Positions 33,389-41,613 of a stretch of 64,000 nucleotides of DNA are shown here, piece by piece; the stretch's first letter is position 1; each line of letters begins with the position of its first letter. This DNA comes from Bariatricus massiliensis (GTDB taxonomy: Bacteria; Bacillota; Clostridia; Lachnospirales; Lachnospiraceae), in contig NZ_LT574838.1 of NCBI RefSeq assembly GCF_900086725.1, positions 1,127,617 to 1,191,616 of the forward strand. Reading direction: 5' to 3'. Both the position numbers and the translations under genes were made by a program. Below the pieces are notes generated by a model that saw only the letters and a list, made by a program, of their open reading frames with translations, was not told where the DNA came from and made no database searches.

Positions 33389-34088
33389 GCTCTTTTCCTC
33401 TTATTAATTCCATGAGCCGGTCTCCCGCTCGCTCAAAAATTTTCATATAAATACGATACCCGTTCGTATGGCAGCTGATAAAGTATGTAATCTCCGCCAG
33501 CGCGACTCCCGCAAACACATCAATCAGTACGTGCTGCCTAAGCGCCAAAGTAGAATAGAATACAACAAACGCCGCAATACATGTAAATCTCCGGTACCAC
33601 AACGGTATTTTTTTATTTCCACGAATCCCCACATAGCAGAACCAGCTGGCCATGCAGTGTATGGAAGGAAGCAGATTGCTGGCCGGATCTATACTATATA
33701 AAAAGCGGACTGCCTCTGTCCAAATATCGCCGCCAGATAAAACCGGCCGGATATTAGTCGTGGGAAGGAACAGGAAAAACAGCAGGCACACAATCCGTGC
33801 ATAAAAATCGGCGGTAAAAAATCGGTAGCGCTGCTCTTTATCTTGCTTGGCAATCATGCAATAATTCACGACCCATAAAATGTAACAGCTAAAATAGATT
33901 ATAATAAACTGTGGCATAAAGGGTACCAGATTGTCTATCGATGAAGTGAGGTCAAAATGATGTCTGCCCTCTGTAAAAAGACGTACTCCGAAATATATTG
34001 AATTATTGAACACAAATGTAAATATCACTGGTAACAGCCAGTGAACCGGAAATATGAATTCTTTCCATTTCATTTTCAGTTTATCCAT
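33360..34088 (-). CDS. PAP2-family membrane phosphatase
   Basis: 242 residues with five to six hydrophobic helices. The phosphatase signature is partly visible: LLPSIHCMASW (PSxH block) and ALRQHVLIDVFAG (R-x-H-x3-D block with catalytic His and Asp). The first Lys/Arg-Pro block is weak. Probably removes phosphate from a lipid phosphate or pyrophosphate at the membrane. First gene of the phospholipid operon; start after AAGGAAGACGAAAG. Confidence 0.85.
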   Translation of the reverse strand: MDKLKMKWKEFIFPVHWLLPVIFTFVFNNSIYFGVRLFTEGRHHFDLTSSIDNLVPFMPQFIIIYFSCYILWVVNYCMIAKQDKEQRYRFFTADFYARIVCLLFFLFLPTTNIRPVLSGGDIWTEAVRFLYSIDPASNLLPSIHCMASWFCYVGIRGNKKIPLWYRRFTCIAAFVVFYSTLALRQHVLIDVFAGVALAEITYFISCHTNGYRIYMKIFERAGDRLMELIRGKEHGKQEENVV

Positions 34089-34133
34089 CTTTCGTCTTCC
34101 TTATCAATATATTTGCTTGCATCACTCTTATTC

Positions 34134-34161
34134 ATTTTACATGATATGCCCGAAAAAGCAA
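34134..34161 (-). promoter_or_regulatory. Promoter of phospholipid operon
   Basis: Minus strand: TTGCTT (34156-34161), 16-nt spacer, TAAAAT (34134-34139), 46 nt before the PAP2 start. Confidence 0.55.
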
Positions 34162-34189
34162 GGAGAGGCCTTCAATCTTAATAAATAAA

Positions 34190-34213
34190 GCCCAATTCTT
34201 TTGGGAATTGAGC
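34190..34213 (-). terminator. Terminator of amino-acid ABC operon
   Basis: Nine-bp stem GCTCAATTC/GAATTGGGC with one wobble pair, 6-nt loop, followed on the minus strand by TTTATTTATT. It follows the ATPase gene. Confidence 0.82.
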
Positions 34214-34238
34214 CTTTTTCTTTAGATTTTCTTTAGTT

Positions 34239-34982
34239 TTAAAGCACCTTGGATAAAAATTCTTTTAATCTGGCATCTTTGGGATTACTGAAAAATTCGC
34301 TGGGCGACGCCTGTTCTTTTACCAGTCCCTCGTCGATAAAAAGCACCCTGCTGCCAACTTCTTTGGCAAATCCCATCTCATGGGTAACAACGACCATAGT
34401 CATGCCGTCACGGGCCAGCTTCTTCATAAGCTCCAGCACCTCTCCTACCATCTCCGGATCCAGCGCGGATGTAGGTTCGTCGAACAGCATCACATCCGGA
34501 TCCATGGCAAGGGAACGAATGATTGCAATCCTCTGCTTCTGCCCTCCTGAGAGCTGCGCCGGGTATGCCGATGCCTTCTCCTCCAAGCCCACCAGCTTTA
34601 ACAACTCCATGGCCTGAGACTCGGCTTCCTCCTTAGTTTTATTCAGAAGCTTCATCGGCGCCAGCGTGATATTTTCCAAAATAGTCTTATGAGGAAAGAG
34701 ATTAAAATGCTGAAATACCATTCCCATTTTTTGTCTGTGCTTATCAATATCAACTTTCTTGTCTGTGATATCGGTACCTTCAAAATAAATTTTTCCCTGT
34801 GTGGGAGGTTCCAGAAGATTCAGTGACCTTAAAAATGTAGATTTTCCCGAGCCCGACGGCCCTACGATCACCACTACCTCTCCTTTGCGGATTTCCTCAG
34901 AAATTCCGTTCAGCGCATGAAAGCCTCCAAAGGCTTTGTGAAGGTTCTCCACTTTAATCAATACTTCTCCATTAGTGGTCAC
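34239..34982 (-). CDS. Polar amino-acid ABC transporter ATPase (GlnQ-like)
   Basis: 247 residues. Walker [11 protein letters not shown]-loop [11 protein letters not shown], signature [11 protein letters not shown], Walker [14 protein letters not shown] and switch His VTHEMGFA are all typical of GlnQ/ArtP proteins. The start is a GTG at 34982, with GAGGAATA directly before it, overlapping the end of the permease gene by 11 nt. Confidence 0.95.
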   Translation of the reverse strand: MTTNGEVLIKVENLHKAFGGFHALNGISEEIRKGEVVVIVGPSGSGKSTFLRSLNLLEPPTQGKIYFEGTDITDKKVDIDKHRQKMGMVFQHFNLFPHKTILENITLAPMKLLNKTKEEAESQAMELLKLVGLEEKASAYPAQLSGGQKQRIAIIRSLAMDPDVMLFDEPTSALDPEMVGEVLELMKKLARDGMTMVVVTHEMGFAKEVGSRVLFIDEGLVKEQASPSEFFSNPKDARLKEFLSKVL

Positions 34983-35658
34983 TATTCCTCAGCCTCCTCT
35001 CCAGCATGCTCACCAGCTTGGTGAATATCATAACCATAACCAGATAGATGAGCGCCACCGCCATCAACGGCATAAACGCATCAAAAGTCCGGCTTCTTAT
35101 AATATCGCCGCCTTTCGTCAAATCCTGCAGCGCAATGTATCCGGCGACCGACGTCTCTTTCAGCAGCACGATAAACTCATTTCCCAACGCCGGGAGGACA
35201 TTCTTGAATGCCTGAGGCATGATTATGTAGAGCATTGTCTGCCGGTAATTGAAGCCAAGACTTCTGCCCGCCTCGAACTGGCCGTTGTCGATAGACATGA
35301 TTCCCGAACGGAATATCTCCGCCACATAAGCGCTCGAATTCATTCCAAAGGCAAGTATGGCAACGATTGTCTTGTCAATGTTAACGCTGGAAAAGATAAC
35401 ATAAAAAATGATTAATAGCTGAACCACTACCGGGGTTCCCCGAATAATTGTTATGTAAACTTGGCAAATGAAATTTAATATTTTCATCCGTTTTGTTTTA
35501 TCATAAGTCGCGCGCACTACTGCAAGCAGAAATCCCAAAACAACACCAATTATAACGGCACAAAAGGTTACAAGTAATGTAACCTTTAATCCGTCCGTAA
35601 TATAATGCCATTGTTTATCTTCTATAAAATTAAAAATAAACCGTTCTTTAAAACTCAT
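34972..35658 (-). CDS. Polar amino-acid ABC transporter permease
   Basis: 228 residues of the His/Glu/Gln/Arg permease family. [16 protein letters not shown] and the EAA-type loop [30 protein letters not shown] are clear. Four to five helices. Lies between the binding protein and the ATPase genes. Confidence 0.95.
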   Translation of the reverse strand: MSFKERFIFNFIEDKQWHYITDGLKVTLLVTFCAVIIGVVLGFLLAVVRATYDKTKRMKILNFICQVYITIIRGTPVVVQLLIIFYVIFSSVNIDKTIVAILAFGMNSSAYVAEIFRSGIMSIDNGQFEAGRSLGFNYRQTMLYIIMPQAFKNVLPALGNEFIVLLKETSVAGYIALQDLTKGGDIIRSRTFDAFMPLMAVALIYLVMVMIFTKLVSMLERRLRNSDH

Positions 35659-35679
35659 AAATACCGCCTGTCCGCAAAA

Positions 35680-36441
35680 TTATTTGATATATTTTGCTAC
35701 GATTTTATCAAATGTACCGTCATCCTTCAACGCCTTGATTGCGTCATTCACTTTTTTAACAAGTTCTTCATTTCCTTTTTTCACAGCCATAGCATAGTCT
35801 TCTTCTATATATTCTGTCTCAAGAATCTTAAGGCCTTCATTCTGAGAGACAAATGTTTTCGCCGGCTGGTCATCGATAACTACCGCGTCAACTTTTCCCT
35901 GTGTCAGTGACATAACGGCTTCCATACCCTTGTTGAAACGCTCGATGTTCTCATCGCCATAGTCGTCTGTTGTGTACTGGTCGCCTGTTGTCCCCTGCTG
36001 TACGCCAATCTTTTTACCTTCAAGATCGTCTGGCCCTGCAATGGTGCTGTCCTCTGTCACGATGATGACCTGACGTCCTGTATAATATGTATCTGTGAAA
36101 TCAACACTTTTCTTTCTTTTTTCGTCCACTGTCAAACCTGCTACCCCAATATCTGCTTTTCCACCCTGAACAGCAGAGATAATGGAATCAAAAGCCATAT
36201 CTTCAATCTTCAGCTCCATGCCCAGCTTCTCAGCGATAGCTGCCGCGAATTCTGCGTCGATTCCCACGATTTCATCACCTTCATAAAACTCATACGGTGG
36301 GAATTCTGCATTGGTTGCCATAACTAATGTTTTCTTATCTTCTCCCTTGTCATCTGCTCCTTCTTTTTTAGAGCCACATGCAGCCAAAGTCACGGCACAT
36401 GCAAGAACCAGTCCTACACTAATTAACTTTTTCATCTTCAT
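35680..36441 (-). CDS. Polar amino-acid ABC substrate-binding lipoprotein
   Basis: 253 residues from the ATG at 36441 (GGAGGAAAATATT). Lipobox ends at Cys22 (LAAC). Type II binding fold of the SBP_bac_3 family: VMATNAEFPPYEFYEGDEIVGIDAE, IISAVQGGKADIGVAGLTVDEKR and the hinge GKKIGVQQGTTGDQY. Binds a polar amino acid (cystine, glutamine or arginine type; not resolved). First gene of the operon. Confidence 0.94.
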   Translation of the reverse strand: MKMKKLISVGLVLACAVTLAACGSKKEGADDKGEDKKTLVMATNAEFPPYEFYEGDEIVGIDAEFAAAIAEKLGMELKIEDMAFDSIISAVQGGKADIGVAGLTVDEKRKKSVDFTDTYYTGRQVIIVTEDSTIAGPDDLEGKKIGVQQGTTGDQYTTDDYGDENIERFNKGMEAVMSLTQGKVDAVVIDDQPAKTFVSQNEGLKILETEYIEEDYAMAVKKGNEELVKKVNDAIKALKDDGTFDKIVAKYIK

Positions 36442-36489
36442 AATATTTTCCTCCATCAAATATACTCATTCTTTATAGTACTGTTTTTA

Positions 36490-36517
36490 ATTCTACCATG
36501 TTCCCAACAAAAAACAA
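36490..36517 (-). promoter_or_regulatory. Promoter of amino-acid ABC operon
   Basis: Minus strand: TTGTTT (36512-36517), 16-nt spacer, TAGAAT (36490-36495). It abuts the terminator of the upstream uppP gene. Confidence 0.5.
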
Positions 36518-36553
36518 GTGGTTTTTTATACATTTTTTTGCATAAAAAACCAC
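36518..36553 (-). terminator. Terminator of uppP
   Basis: Twelve-bp stem GTGGTTTTTTAT/ATAAAAAACCAC with a 12-nt loop and TTGTTTTTT following on the minus strand. Confidence 0.85.
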
Positions 36554-36593
36554 ATTTTTTTAACAATATGCCACTATCACCTAATTTTAAGCT

Positions 36594-37412
36594 CTATCCC
36601 CATACAATAAAATACAAAAGGACCATAACGCCTAATACAATACGATAATAACCAAATGCCTTGAAATCATGTTTCTTTATGTATGCCATCAAGAACTTGA
36701 TCGCGAATACGGACACGAAAAATGCCACAATACATCCTACAAGAAGAATCCCCACTTCCAGTGCAGTATAGTGGAAGCCGAACTTAAAGATTTTCAGCGC
36801 GCTGGCTCCGAACATAACCGGAATGGCAAGATAGAATGTAAATTCAGCCGCCACATAGCGTGACGCACCTAAGAGCAGGCCGCCTATAATCGTGGCCCCA
36901 GAGCGGGAAGTCCCGGGAATCAGCGCCAGAACTTGAAATAGCCCGATAAAGAAGGCTGTGGAATAGGGCATCTCCGTCAATTTGGTAATCTGTGGCCTTA
37001 CATGGGCATTCCGGTTTTCTATATAGATAAAGAGAATACCATATATAATGAGCATTAATGCCACGACAATATAGTTATAAAGATATTTATCTAAAAAATC
37101 GTCGAATAGAAGGCCTATCACCGCTGCCGGCAGGCAGGATACTATGATTTTTGTCCACAAATTCCATGTGTTGCGCCTTTGCTTGGCCGTCTTCCTCGGC
37201 GAGAATGGATTCAGCTTATGGAAATACAATACCACAACTGCCATAATCGCGCCCAGCTGGATAACTACCATGAACATACTTTTAAAGGCTTCACTCGTTC
37301 CTAGATGCAGGAACTCATCCACCAGAATCATGTGCCCGGTGCTACTTATGGGCAGCCATTCTGTGATTCCTTCCACAATTCCAAGAATTATCGACTTCAG
37401 AATATCTAACAT
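36594..37412 (-). CDS. uppP: Undecaprenyl-diphosphatase
   Basis: 272 residues, seven to eight membrane helices. [17 protein letters not shown] (11-27) has the catalytic Glu14/Glu18 pair, and [10 protein letters not shown] carries the active-site Arg and Ser. It recycles undecaprenyl diphosphate to the monophosphate lipid carrier for cell-wall synthesis and confers bacitracin tolerance in the family. It follows a HAD phosphatase gene by 76 nt on the same strand and may be cotranscribed. Confidence 0.96.
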   Translation of the reverse strand: MLDILKSIILGIVEGITEWLPISSTGHMILVDEFLHLGTSEAFKSMFMVVIQLGAIMAVVVLYFHKLNPFSPRKTAKQRRNTWNLWTKIIVSCLPAAVIGLLFDDFLDKYLYNYIVVALMLIIYGILFIYIENRNAHVRPQITKLTEMPYSTAFFIGLFQVLALIPGTSRSGATIIGGLLLGASRYVAAEFTFYLAIPVMFGASALKIFKFGFHYTALEVGILLVGCIVAFFVSVFAIKFLMAYIKKHDFKAFGYYRIVLGVMVLLYFIVWG

Positions 37413-37488
37413 CTTTTTCCTCTTTCCTCCCCCTCAGGGTCATTTTGTACTTTAATTTATTTTATTGTAAGTATTGAAATATATAACC

Positions 37489-38316
37489 TTAGAGTACAAA
37501 TCTTTCGATAGCTTTTGCCACGCCATCCTCATTATTTGTATCGGTAATATAGTCCGCAATTTTTTTCACTTCCGGCAGTCCATTGTCCATGGCCACACCA
37601 AATCCGGCCATCTCAATCATCTGCAGGTCATTATTACCGTCACCGAAAGCGGCAATTTCCTCTTTCTCTATGCCAAGAAGCTCTCCCAATTTCAAAAGGC
37701 CTGCCCCTTTATTGATGCCGGGAGCGTTGACCTCCAGATTATTTCCCATTGCTCCGCTCACAGAAAGTTCTCCCAGCTCCATTATGCGGGCATGCGCCTC
37801 CTGTTTCTCCTCATGTACAGCGAACACACCCTGAACCTTGTCCATTCCCCGGTCCTGCATTTTCTCTACCTTATCCCATAAATCAGGGACAGCCGTCCTT
37901 GTTCTCAGTACATATTCTGCCATAGGTTTATCGGTGATATATTTGCCGATATTCCGAAGATTGTCGGCCTCCGCAAAGCTTTTCCCTTCATAACAGATTT
38001 CACGCAGTGTGTCGTAGTCCTCCATTATTTTTAAAATACGCCTGCTGATATCGGCCGGAACCAATTTCTCCCATAGGATTTTGTTCTCCTTTGTATCCAC
38101 AATTCTGGCGCCGTTAGCCGTCAGGGCATAACGAATCCCCGGTAATTCCAACAATTCCTCAGGTACACCAGACAAAGGACGCCCTGTCGCCGGCAATACG
38201 ATAACCCCAGCCGCCATCGCTTTGGTCAGCACATCCTTCGTGCGGGATGTGATTTCTTTTTTGTCATTCAGCAATGTACCGTCTAAATCAAGTCCTATTA
38301 TCTTTATTTTCTTCAT
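37489..38316 (-). CDS. Cof-type HAD-superfamily phosphatase
   Basis: 275 residues from the ATG at 38316 (AAGGA, GTGC spacing). Nucleophile motif GLDLDGTLL, motif II LPATGRP, and motif IV AFGDGNNDLQM are complete, with a C2 cap between. The in-frame extension upstream translates a repeated, Arg-rich leader and is not expected to be coding. Substrate unknown, probably a sugar phosphate. The leader contains the duplicated elements at 38331-38521. Confidence 0.9.
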   Translation of the reverse strand: MKKIKIIGLDLDGTLLNDKKEITSRTKDVLTKAMAAGVIVLPATGRPLSGVPEELLELPGIRYALTANGARIVDTKENKILWEKLVPADISRRILKIMEDYDTLREICYEGKSFAEADNLRNIGKYITDKPMAEYVLRTRTAVPDLWDKVEKMQDRGMDKVQGVFAVHEEKQEAHARIMELGELSVSGAMGNNLEVNAPGINKGAGLLKLGELLGIEKEEIAAFGDGNNDLQMIEMAGFGVAMDNGLPEVKKIADYITDTNNEDGVAKAIERFVL

Positions 38317-38330
38317 GCACGTTCCTTCCA

Positions 38331-38521
38331 TCCGCGACGAACGCCACCTCGCAAGGCGTCCTTTTGTCTGCTGGCAGACAACGGCCTCTTTTTCTAATCT
38401 GCGTTCATGTCGTTCATATCGTCCGCGACGAACTCCACCTCGCAAGACAAGCTTGCTCGGTGTACGTTGCACTCACATGAATAAAGAATAAGTTCCTTTT
38501 GTCTGCTAGCAGACAACGGCC
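38331..38521. repeat. Two pairs of duplicated 27-nt elements with hairpins
   Basis: Element A at 38331-38357 and 38422-38448 (25/27 identical); element B at 38360-38386 and 38495-38521 (26/27 identical). Element B contains TTGTCTGC-N2-GCAGACAA, a perfect hairpin stem, and is followed by a T-rich run on the plus strand. Order is A-B-A-B, so one A-B unit seems to have been duplicated and then separated by unlike sequence. It forms the 5' leader of the minus-strand HAD gene. Confidence 0.8.
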
Positions 38522-38568
38522 CTTTTTCTTTATTCGCGTTCGTCGCTATGCGCTCATTATATCAAAAT

Positions 38569-38597
38569 TTGCTAAATAAAGCAATTTGTAGTATACT
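38569..38597 (+). promoter_or_regulatory. Promoter of SleB-type hydrolase
   Basis: TTGCTA (38569-38574), 17-nt spacer, TATACT (38592-38597), 36 nt before the gene start. Confidence 0.65.
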
Positions 38598-38632
38598 GTT
38601 AGGGAAACTCATTTTTGACGAAAGGAAATATG

Positions 38633-39733
38633 ATGATGAATAAGAAGTTAAAAGCATTAGCGAGGACATGTACTGCCATTGCTTGTGCTGTTTCTGTCTG
38701 TTCTGTCAGCACTTTGGTGTATGCCGATGATGCGGTTGATAATCTCGAACAGCAGACCTCCACTCTTCAAAATCAATTGGACACCCTGAACAATGAGCTC
38801 AATGCAATAAGTTCGGAGATTACAGATTTGGCATCAAAAATTGAGGAAACAGACGCATCTGTTCAGAAAGCGGAACTTGATCTTGCCGCAGCCAAGGTAA
38901 ATGAAGAGATGCAGTATGATGCGATGAAAAAACGAATTAAATATATGTATGAGGCCGGCAACACGTCTCTCCTAGAAATAATTTTTTCCTCGGAAAGTAT
39001 GGGCGATTTTTTAAATAATACGGAATTCGTTTCCAATGTCATGGAATACGACCGTAACATGCTTGAAGAACTAAATCAGATACATAAAGATGTTGCCGAA
39101 AAGGAAGCTGCTCTAAAAGCTGAACAGGCTTCTCTGGAAGAGATGAAAGTGCAGCTTGATTCTAGACAAACATCACTCAACACTACCATTGCCTCAACCT
39201 CCGGAGAGCTTGCCGCCTCCTCCGATGCCCTCGCCAAAGCGAAAGAAGCGCAGGCAGCTGCTGCTATGGCATTGAAGCAAGAACAGGCAGAACAGCCCCC
39301 ACAGGACTCACAGGGCTCCGGCAGTTCAGGCGGAAGCACTACTCCCGGTGGCGGCAGTGGAACCGTGACTGTTCCACCAACAGAAGCCGAGACCAATGAC
39401 TTAGTATTACTGGCAGCCATTTTACAGTGTGAGGCAGGTACTTCCGATTACGATGGACTTTTAGCGGTGGCAACCGTCATTATGAATCGTGTAAGCAGCG
39501 GGCGCTATCCTAACACTATCCGGGGAGTTATCTATCAAAGCGGACAGTTTTCGCCGACTTGGAACGGAAGCTTAAATCGGGTGCTCGCTAACGGCCCCGC
39601 TTCTCTCTGCTATCAAGTCGCACAAGACGCCTTGAACGGCGCACGCCTTTCATCCGTAAGCGGATGCTACTCCTTCAATGCTTCTTGGACAGGCCGTCCC
39701 GGAATCATAGTCGGCGGCAATGTATTCTTTTAA
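38633..39733 (+). CDS. Secreted coiled-coil cell-wall hydrolase (PcsB-like N-terminus, SleB domain)
   Basis: About 366 residues. Signal peptide (about 1-31, ending LVYADD), then a long coiled coil (about 32-205) rich in Gln, Glu, Lys and Leu as in PcsB/CwlO proteins, a Gly/Ser/Thr/Pro linker (about 215-245) and a C-terminal SleB-type hydrolase domain (about 250-360) with LLAAILQCEAGTSDYDGLLAVA and VIMNRVSSGRYP. Three consecutive ATGs (38630, 38633, 38636) follow AAAGGA; 38633 has the best spacing. It cleaves peptidoglycan outside the cell. SleB domains are known from spore germination, but this promoter looks vegetative. Confidence 0.9.
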   Translation: MMNKKLKALARTCTAIACAVSVCSVSTLVYADDAVDNLEQQTSTLQNQLDTLNNELNAISSEITDLASKIEETDASVQKAELDLAAAKVNEEMQYDAMKKRIKYMYEAGNTSLLEIIFSSESMGDFLNNTEFVSNVMEYDRNMLEELNQIHKDVAEKEAALKAEQASLEEMKVQLDSRQTSLNTTIASTSGELAASSDALAKAKEAQAAAAMALKQEQAEQPPQDSQGSGSSGGSTTPGGGSGTVTVPPTEAETNDLVLLAAILQCEAGTSDYDGLLAVATVIMNRVSSGRYPNTIRGVIYQSGQFSPTWNGSLNRVLANGPASLCYQVAQDALNGARLSSVSGCYSFNASWTGRPGIIVGGNVFF

Positions 39734-39739
39734 GACAAT

Positions 39740-39773
39740 GGGGACAGGTCCCAACGCGTTGGGACCTGTCCCC
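39740..39773. terminator. 34-nt perfect palindrome, bidirectional terminator (repeat copy 1)
   Basis: Perfect inverted repeat whose half is GGGGACAGGTCCCAACG. It lies between two convergent genes (39733 and 39784). The same core recurs at 41537-41580 and 51127-51164. Confidence 0.85.
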
Positions 39774-39783
39774 TTCTACAATT

Positions 39784-40554
39784 CTACAAATTTTCTGACA
39801 ATAGCACGAAGCCATCAATTCCTGTGATGATAAGTGGTTCTCCTTTTTTTGCGGTCTGTCCTCGTTTCATCCTGACTTTCTTGATGTCACCGTCTATTTT
39901 TATCTTGCCTTGGTAATCGAAATCTCCTTCTGCTACCCCAATTTCCCATAGGTATTTCTGTTCTTTTCTCTCCCGCAGGCGGGATATGCTTAGCCGCTGG
40001 AACTGCAAGACTATATTGACAATCACAATCAGGCTGACCAGCTGCTGGAAGGTACGAACCCACAGCCCGATGCCGATAGCCGCAAACAGGCTGGCATTTG
40101 CAAGTCCGCCTAGACCTGCGCCTCCCCAGTTTTCTGCCCACGCGTAGAGGAAGGGGAGATCCATATATTTCTCCACGGCCGAGTCACAAAATGCCACTAT
40201 AAGAAATAAGATTCCCACGAACCGTAAACCTGTATCGCTTTCTGAAATCGGGGGGCTTATCAAAATTCCGCTTAGCTTTAGTCCGCCAATTAAGGCAGCC
40301 CAGCCCAATATCCAGATAACTTCTAGCCATTCGATTTTCGGGCGGTACACATTGTGAAACTGTAACCCGATTTCCCCTGCGTCTCCCATCTGCCTCACCG
40401 CCCGTTCCTCGGCTTCTTCCGGTGTCAACCCTCTGCTCAGGAATTCCTCGGTCAGATCCTCTATACAATCTCTCAGCTCTTCTTTCACTTCGCTGCGCAC
40501 CTGCCCATTATAAATAGGTTTGGTCGCCTTTTTTAGAAAATCATCAGGCTTCAT
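39784..40554 (-). CDS. Membrane protein with N-terminal HAAS-type helical domain and C-terminal NfeD-like OB fold
   Basis: 256 residues. The N-terminal part (1-70), EVKEELRDCIEDLTEEFLSRG and EEAEERAVRQMGD, is the helical signalling/permease-prefix domain often encoded beside PadR regulators. Four or so membrane helices follow (about 75-185). The C-terminal stretch YQGKIKIDGDIKKVRMKRGQ resembles the small OB fold of NfeD proteins. The start at 40554 overlaps the PadR gene by 11 nt. The specific role is unknown; a membrane stress or export-linked protein is likely. Confidence 0.72.
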   Translation of the reverse strand: MKPDDFLKKATKPIYNGQVRSEVKEELRDCIEDLTEEFLSRGLTPEEAEERAVRQMGDAGEIGLQFHNVYRPKIEWLEVIWILGWAALIGGLKLSGILISPPISESDTGLRFVGILFLIVAFCDSAVEKYMDLPFLYAWAENWGGAGLGGLANASLFAAIGIGLWVRTFQQLVSLIVIVNIVLQFQRLSISRLRERKEQKYLWEIGVAEGDFDYQGKIKIDGDIKKVRMKRGQTAKKGEPLIITGIDGFVLLSENL

Positions 40555-40882
40555 TCGGCGCACCCCCGATAATATCCACCACCGCTTCGGAATACTCACG
40601 CCATACTTTCTGCTTCGTTTCCAGAAGCTTTTTTCCCACGGCAGTCAGGCGGTAATATTTTCTGGTCTTCCCGTTGACTTCCTTCTCATAGGATTCCAGA
40701 CATTTCTGTTTCACAAGTGTATGAAGCAAGGGATATAGTGTACCCGCCTTCATCTCAAATACATTGTTGGATTTCCTGCATAAAGTATCAATCATCTCAT
40801 ATCCATACATATCCTTTTCTTCCAGTAACTTGAGAACCAGCATAGTCATGCTGCCAGAAAACAAGCTTGCGTCCGTTGCCAT
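40544..40882 (-). CDS. PadR-family transcriptional regulator
   Basis: 112 residues. Winged helix with LKLLEEKDMYGYEMIDTL, GTLYPLLHTLVKQKCL and RKYYRLTAVGKKLLE, all characteristic of PadR proteins, and a short dimerising C-terminal helix. It probably represses its own operon at the inverted repeat 41457-41506. The start follows GAGGTGAAAAA and lies 10 nt after the upstream membrane-protein gene. Confidence 0.93.
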   Translation of the reverse strand: MATDASLFSGSMTMLVLKLLEEKDMYGYEMIDTLCRKSNNVFEMKAGTLYPLLHTLVKQKCLESYEKEVNGKTRKYYRLTAVGKKLLETKQKVWREYSEAVVDIIGGAPNEA

Positions 40883-40892
40883 TTTTTCACCT

Positions 40893-41432
40893 CTACTTTC
40901 TAACTACGTACTTATACGTGCCCTTCAACTCGTTAATCATAACATGTGTTCCTTTTGTAATATGCTCCTTAGAGCAGACCTTTATTTCTTTATCCCCTAT
41001 CTGAGCTTTCGCCATATTGGGCAAATCTCCCAGCAAAACGCCCTCTTTTCCAATATACTTTTTCTCCAGCCTGCGGTGCATATATCTTCCATATTCTCGG
41101 GCTGCAAATAAAATCGCACATGCAATCAAATCTGTACACAGCCAGCTTAAAATTCCTCTTGAAACAATCGCTATCAATATCGCTAACACCACAAAACTGT
41201 TGACTACGCCCATTTTCTGTGTGCGGCCTTCTATCAGCAAATCCCCGTCCAGACTCTCCCAAAAACCAAAAATAATAGGGTACAAAAAAGCCAAATACCA
41301 GATTGTGATTAGAGGTTGCTCCCATCTTGGCATTTCCCACGGTTTAGGAATCACCACAAGAAGCAGCGAAAATGCACTAACAGCCACCAGTGCCCAAATA
41401 TCTTTTACCCTGAATGATATCTCTTTCTTCAT
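40893..41432 (-). CDS. Small membrane protein with NfeD-like C-terminus
   Basis: 179 residues from the ATG at 41432 (AAGGAGGG, 8-nt spacing). Four membrane helices (about 10-115), then a soluble tail GKEGVLLGDLPNMAKAQIG with VSKEHITKGTHVMI-like features of an NfeD OB fold (here KVCSKEHITKGTHVMI). I do not recognise a specific function. First gene of a three-gene operon with PadR and a second membrane protein, behind a consensus promoter. Confidence 0.75.
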   Translation of the reverse strand: MKKEISFRVKDIWALVAVSAFSLLLVVIPKPWEMPRWEQPLITIWYLAFLYPIIFGFWESLDGDLLIEGRTQKMGVVNSFVVLAILIAIVSRGILSWLCTDLIACAILFAAREYGRYMHRRLEKKYIGKEGVLLGDLPNMAKAQIGDKEIKVCSKEHITKGTHVMINELKGTYKYVVRK

Positions 41433-41456
41433 GACCAATCCCTCCTTAAACTTTTT

Positions 41457-41506
41457 ATATTGGTTACCTATATATCTTACTTACATTATATATAGGTAAC
41501 CAATAT
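41457..41506. promoter_or_regulatory. Large inverted repeat, candidate PadR operator
   Basis: Perfect 19-nt arms (41457-41475 and 41488-41506) separated by 12 nt; each arm contains a TTGGTTACCTA-type near-palindrome. The right arm fills the -10/-35 spacer of the operon promoter and the left arm covers the start of the transcript. This is an unusually strong autoregulatory signature for the PadR gene downstream. Confidence 0.75.
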
Positions 41507-41513
41507 ATGTCAA
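41485..41513 (-). promoter_or_regulatory. Consensus promoter of PadR/membrane-protein operon
   Basis: Minus strand: TTGACA (41508-41513), 17-nt spacer, TATAAT (41485-41490), embedded in the inverted repeat. Confidence 0.88.
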
Positions 41514-41536
41514 GTATATAAGGAGATTTTTATATG

Positions 41537-41580
41537 TCAAAGGGGACAGGTCCCGATGCGTTGGGACCTGTCCCCTTTGA
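41537..41580 (-). terminator. Terminator of arabinose operon (repeat copy 2)
   Basis: Eighteen-bp stem TCAAAGGGGACAGGTCCC and complement with an 8-nt loop gatgcgtt. It lies 34 nt after the araA stop. Shares its core with 39740-39773 and 51127-51164. Confidence 0.85.
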
Positions 41581-41613
41581 TTGTCTGACATCTATTCTGT
41601 TTTTCTGCTGCTT

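Larger units (their letters stand above)
38317..38632. other. Gene-free region with duplicated leader and divergent promoter
   Basis: 316 nt. The left 205 nt hold two copies each of two 27-nt elements, described separately. The right part holds the plus-strand promoter of the cell-wall hydrolase (38569-38597). No start codon with ribosome site indicates a further gene. Confidence 0.7.

Noticed and set aside
38317..38472. Extended N-terminus of the HAD phosphatase
   Set aside because: The added residues translate repeated leader DNA and are Arg-rich; a proper ribosome site precedes the ATG at 38316 and homologues start there.
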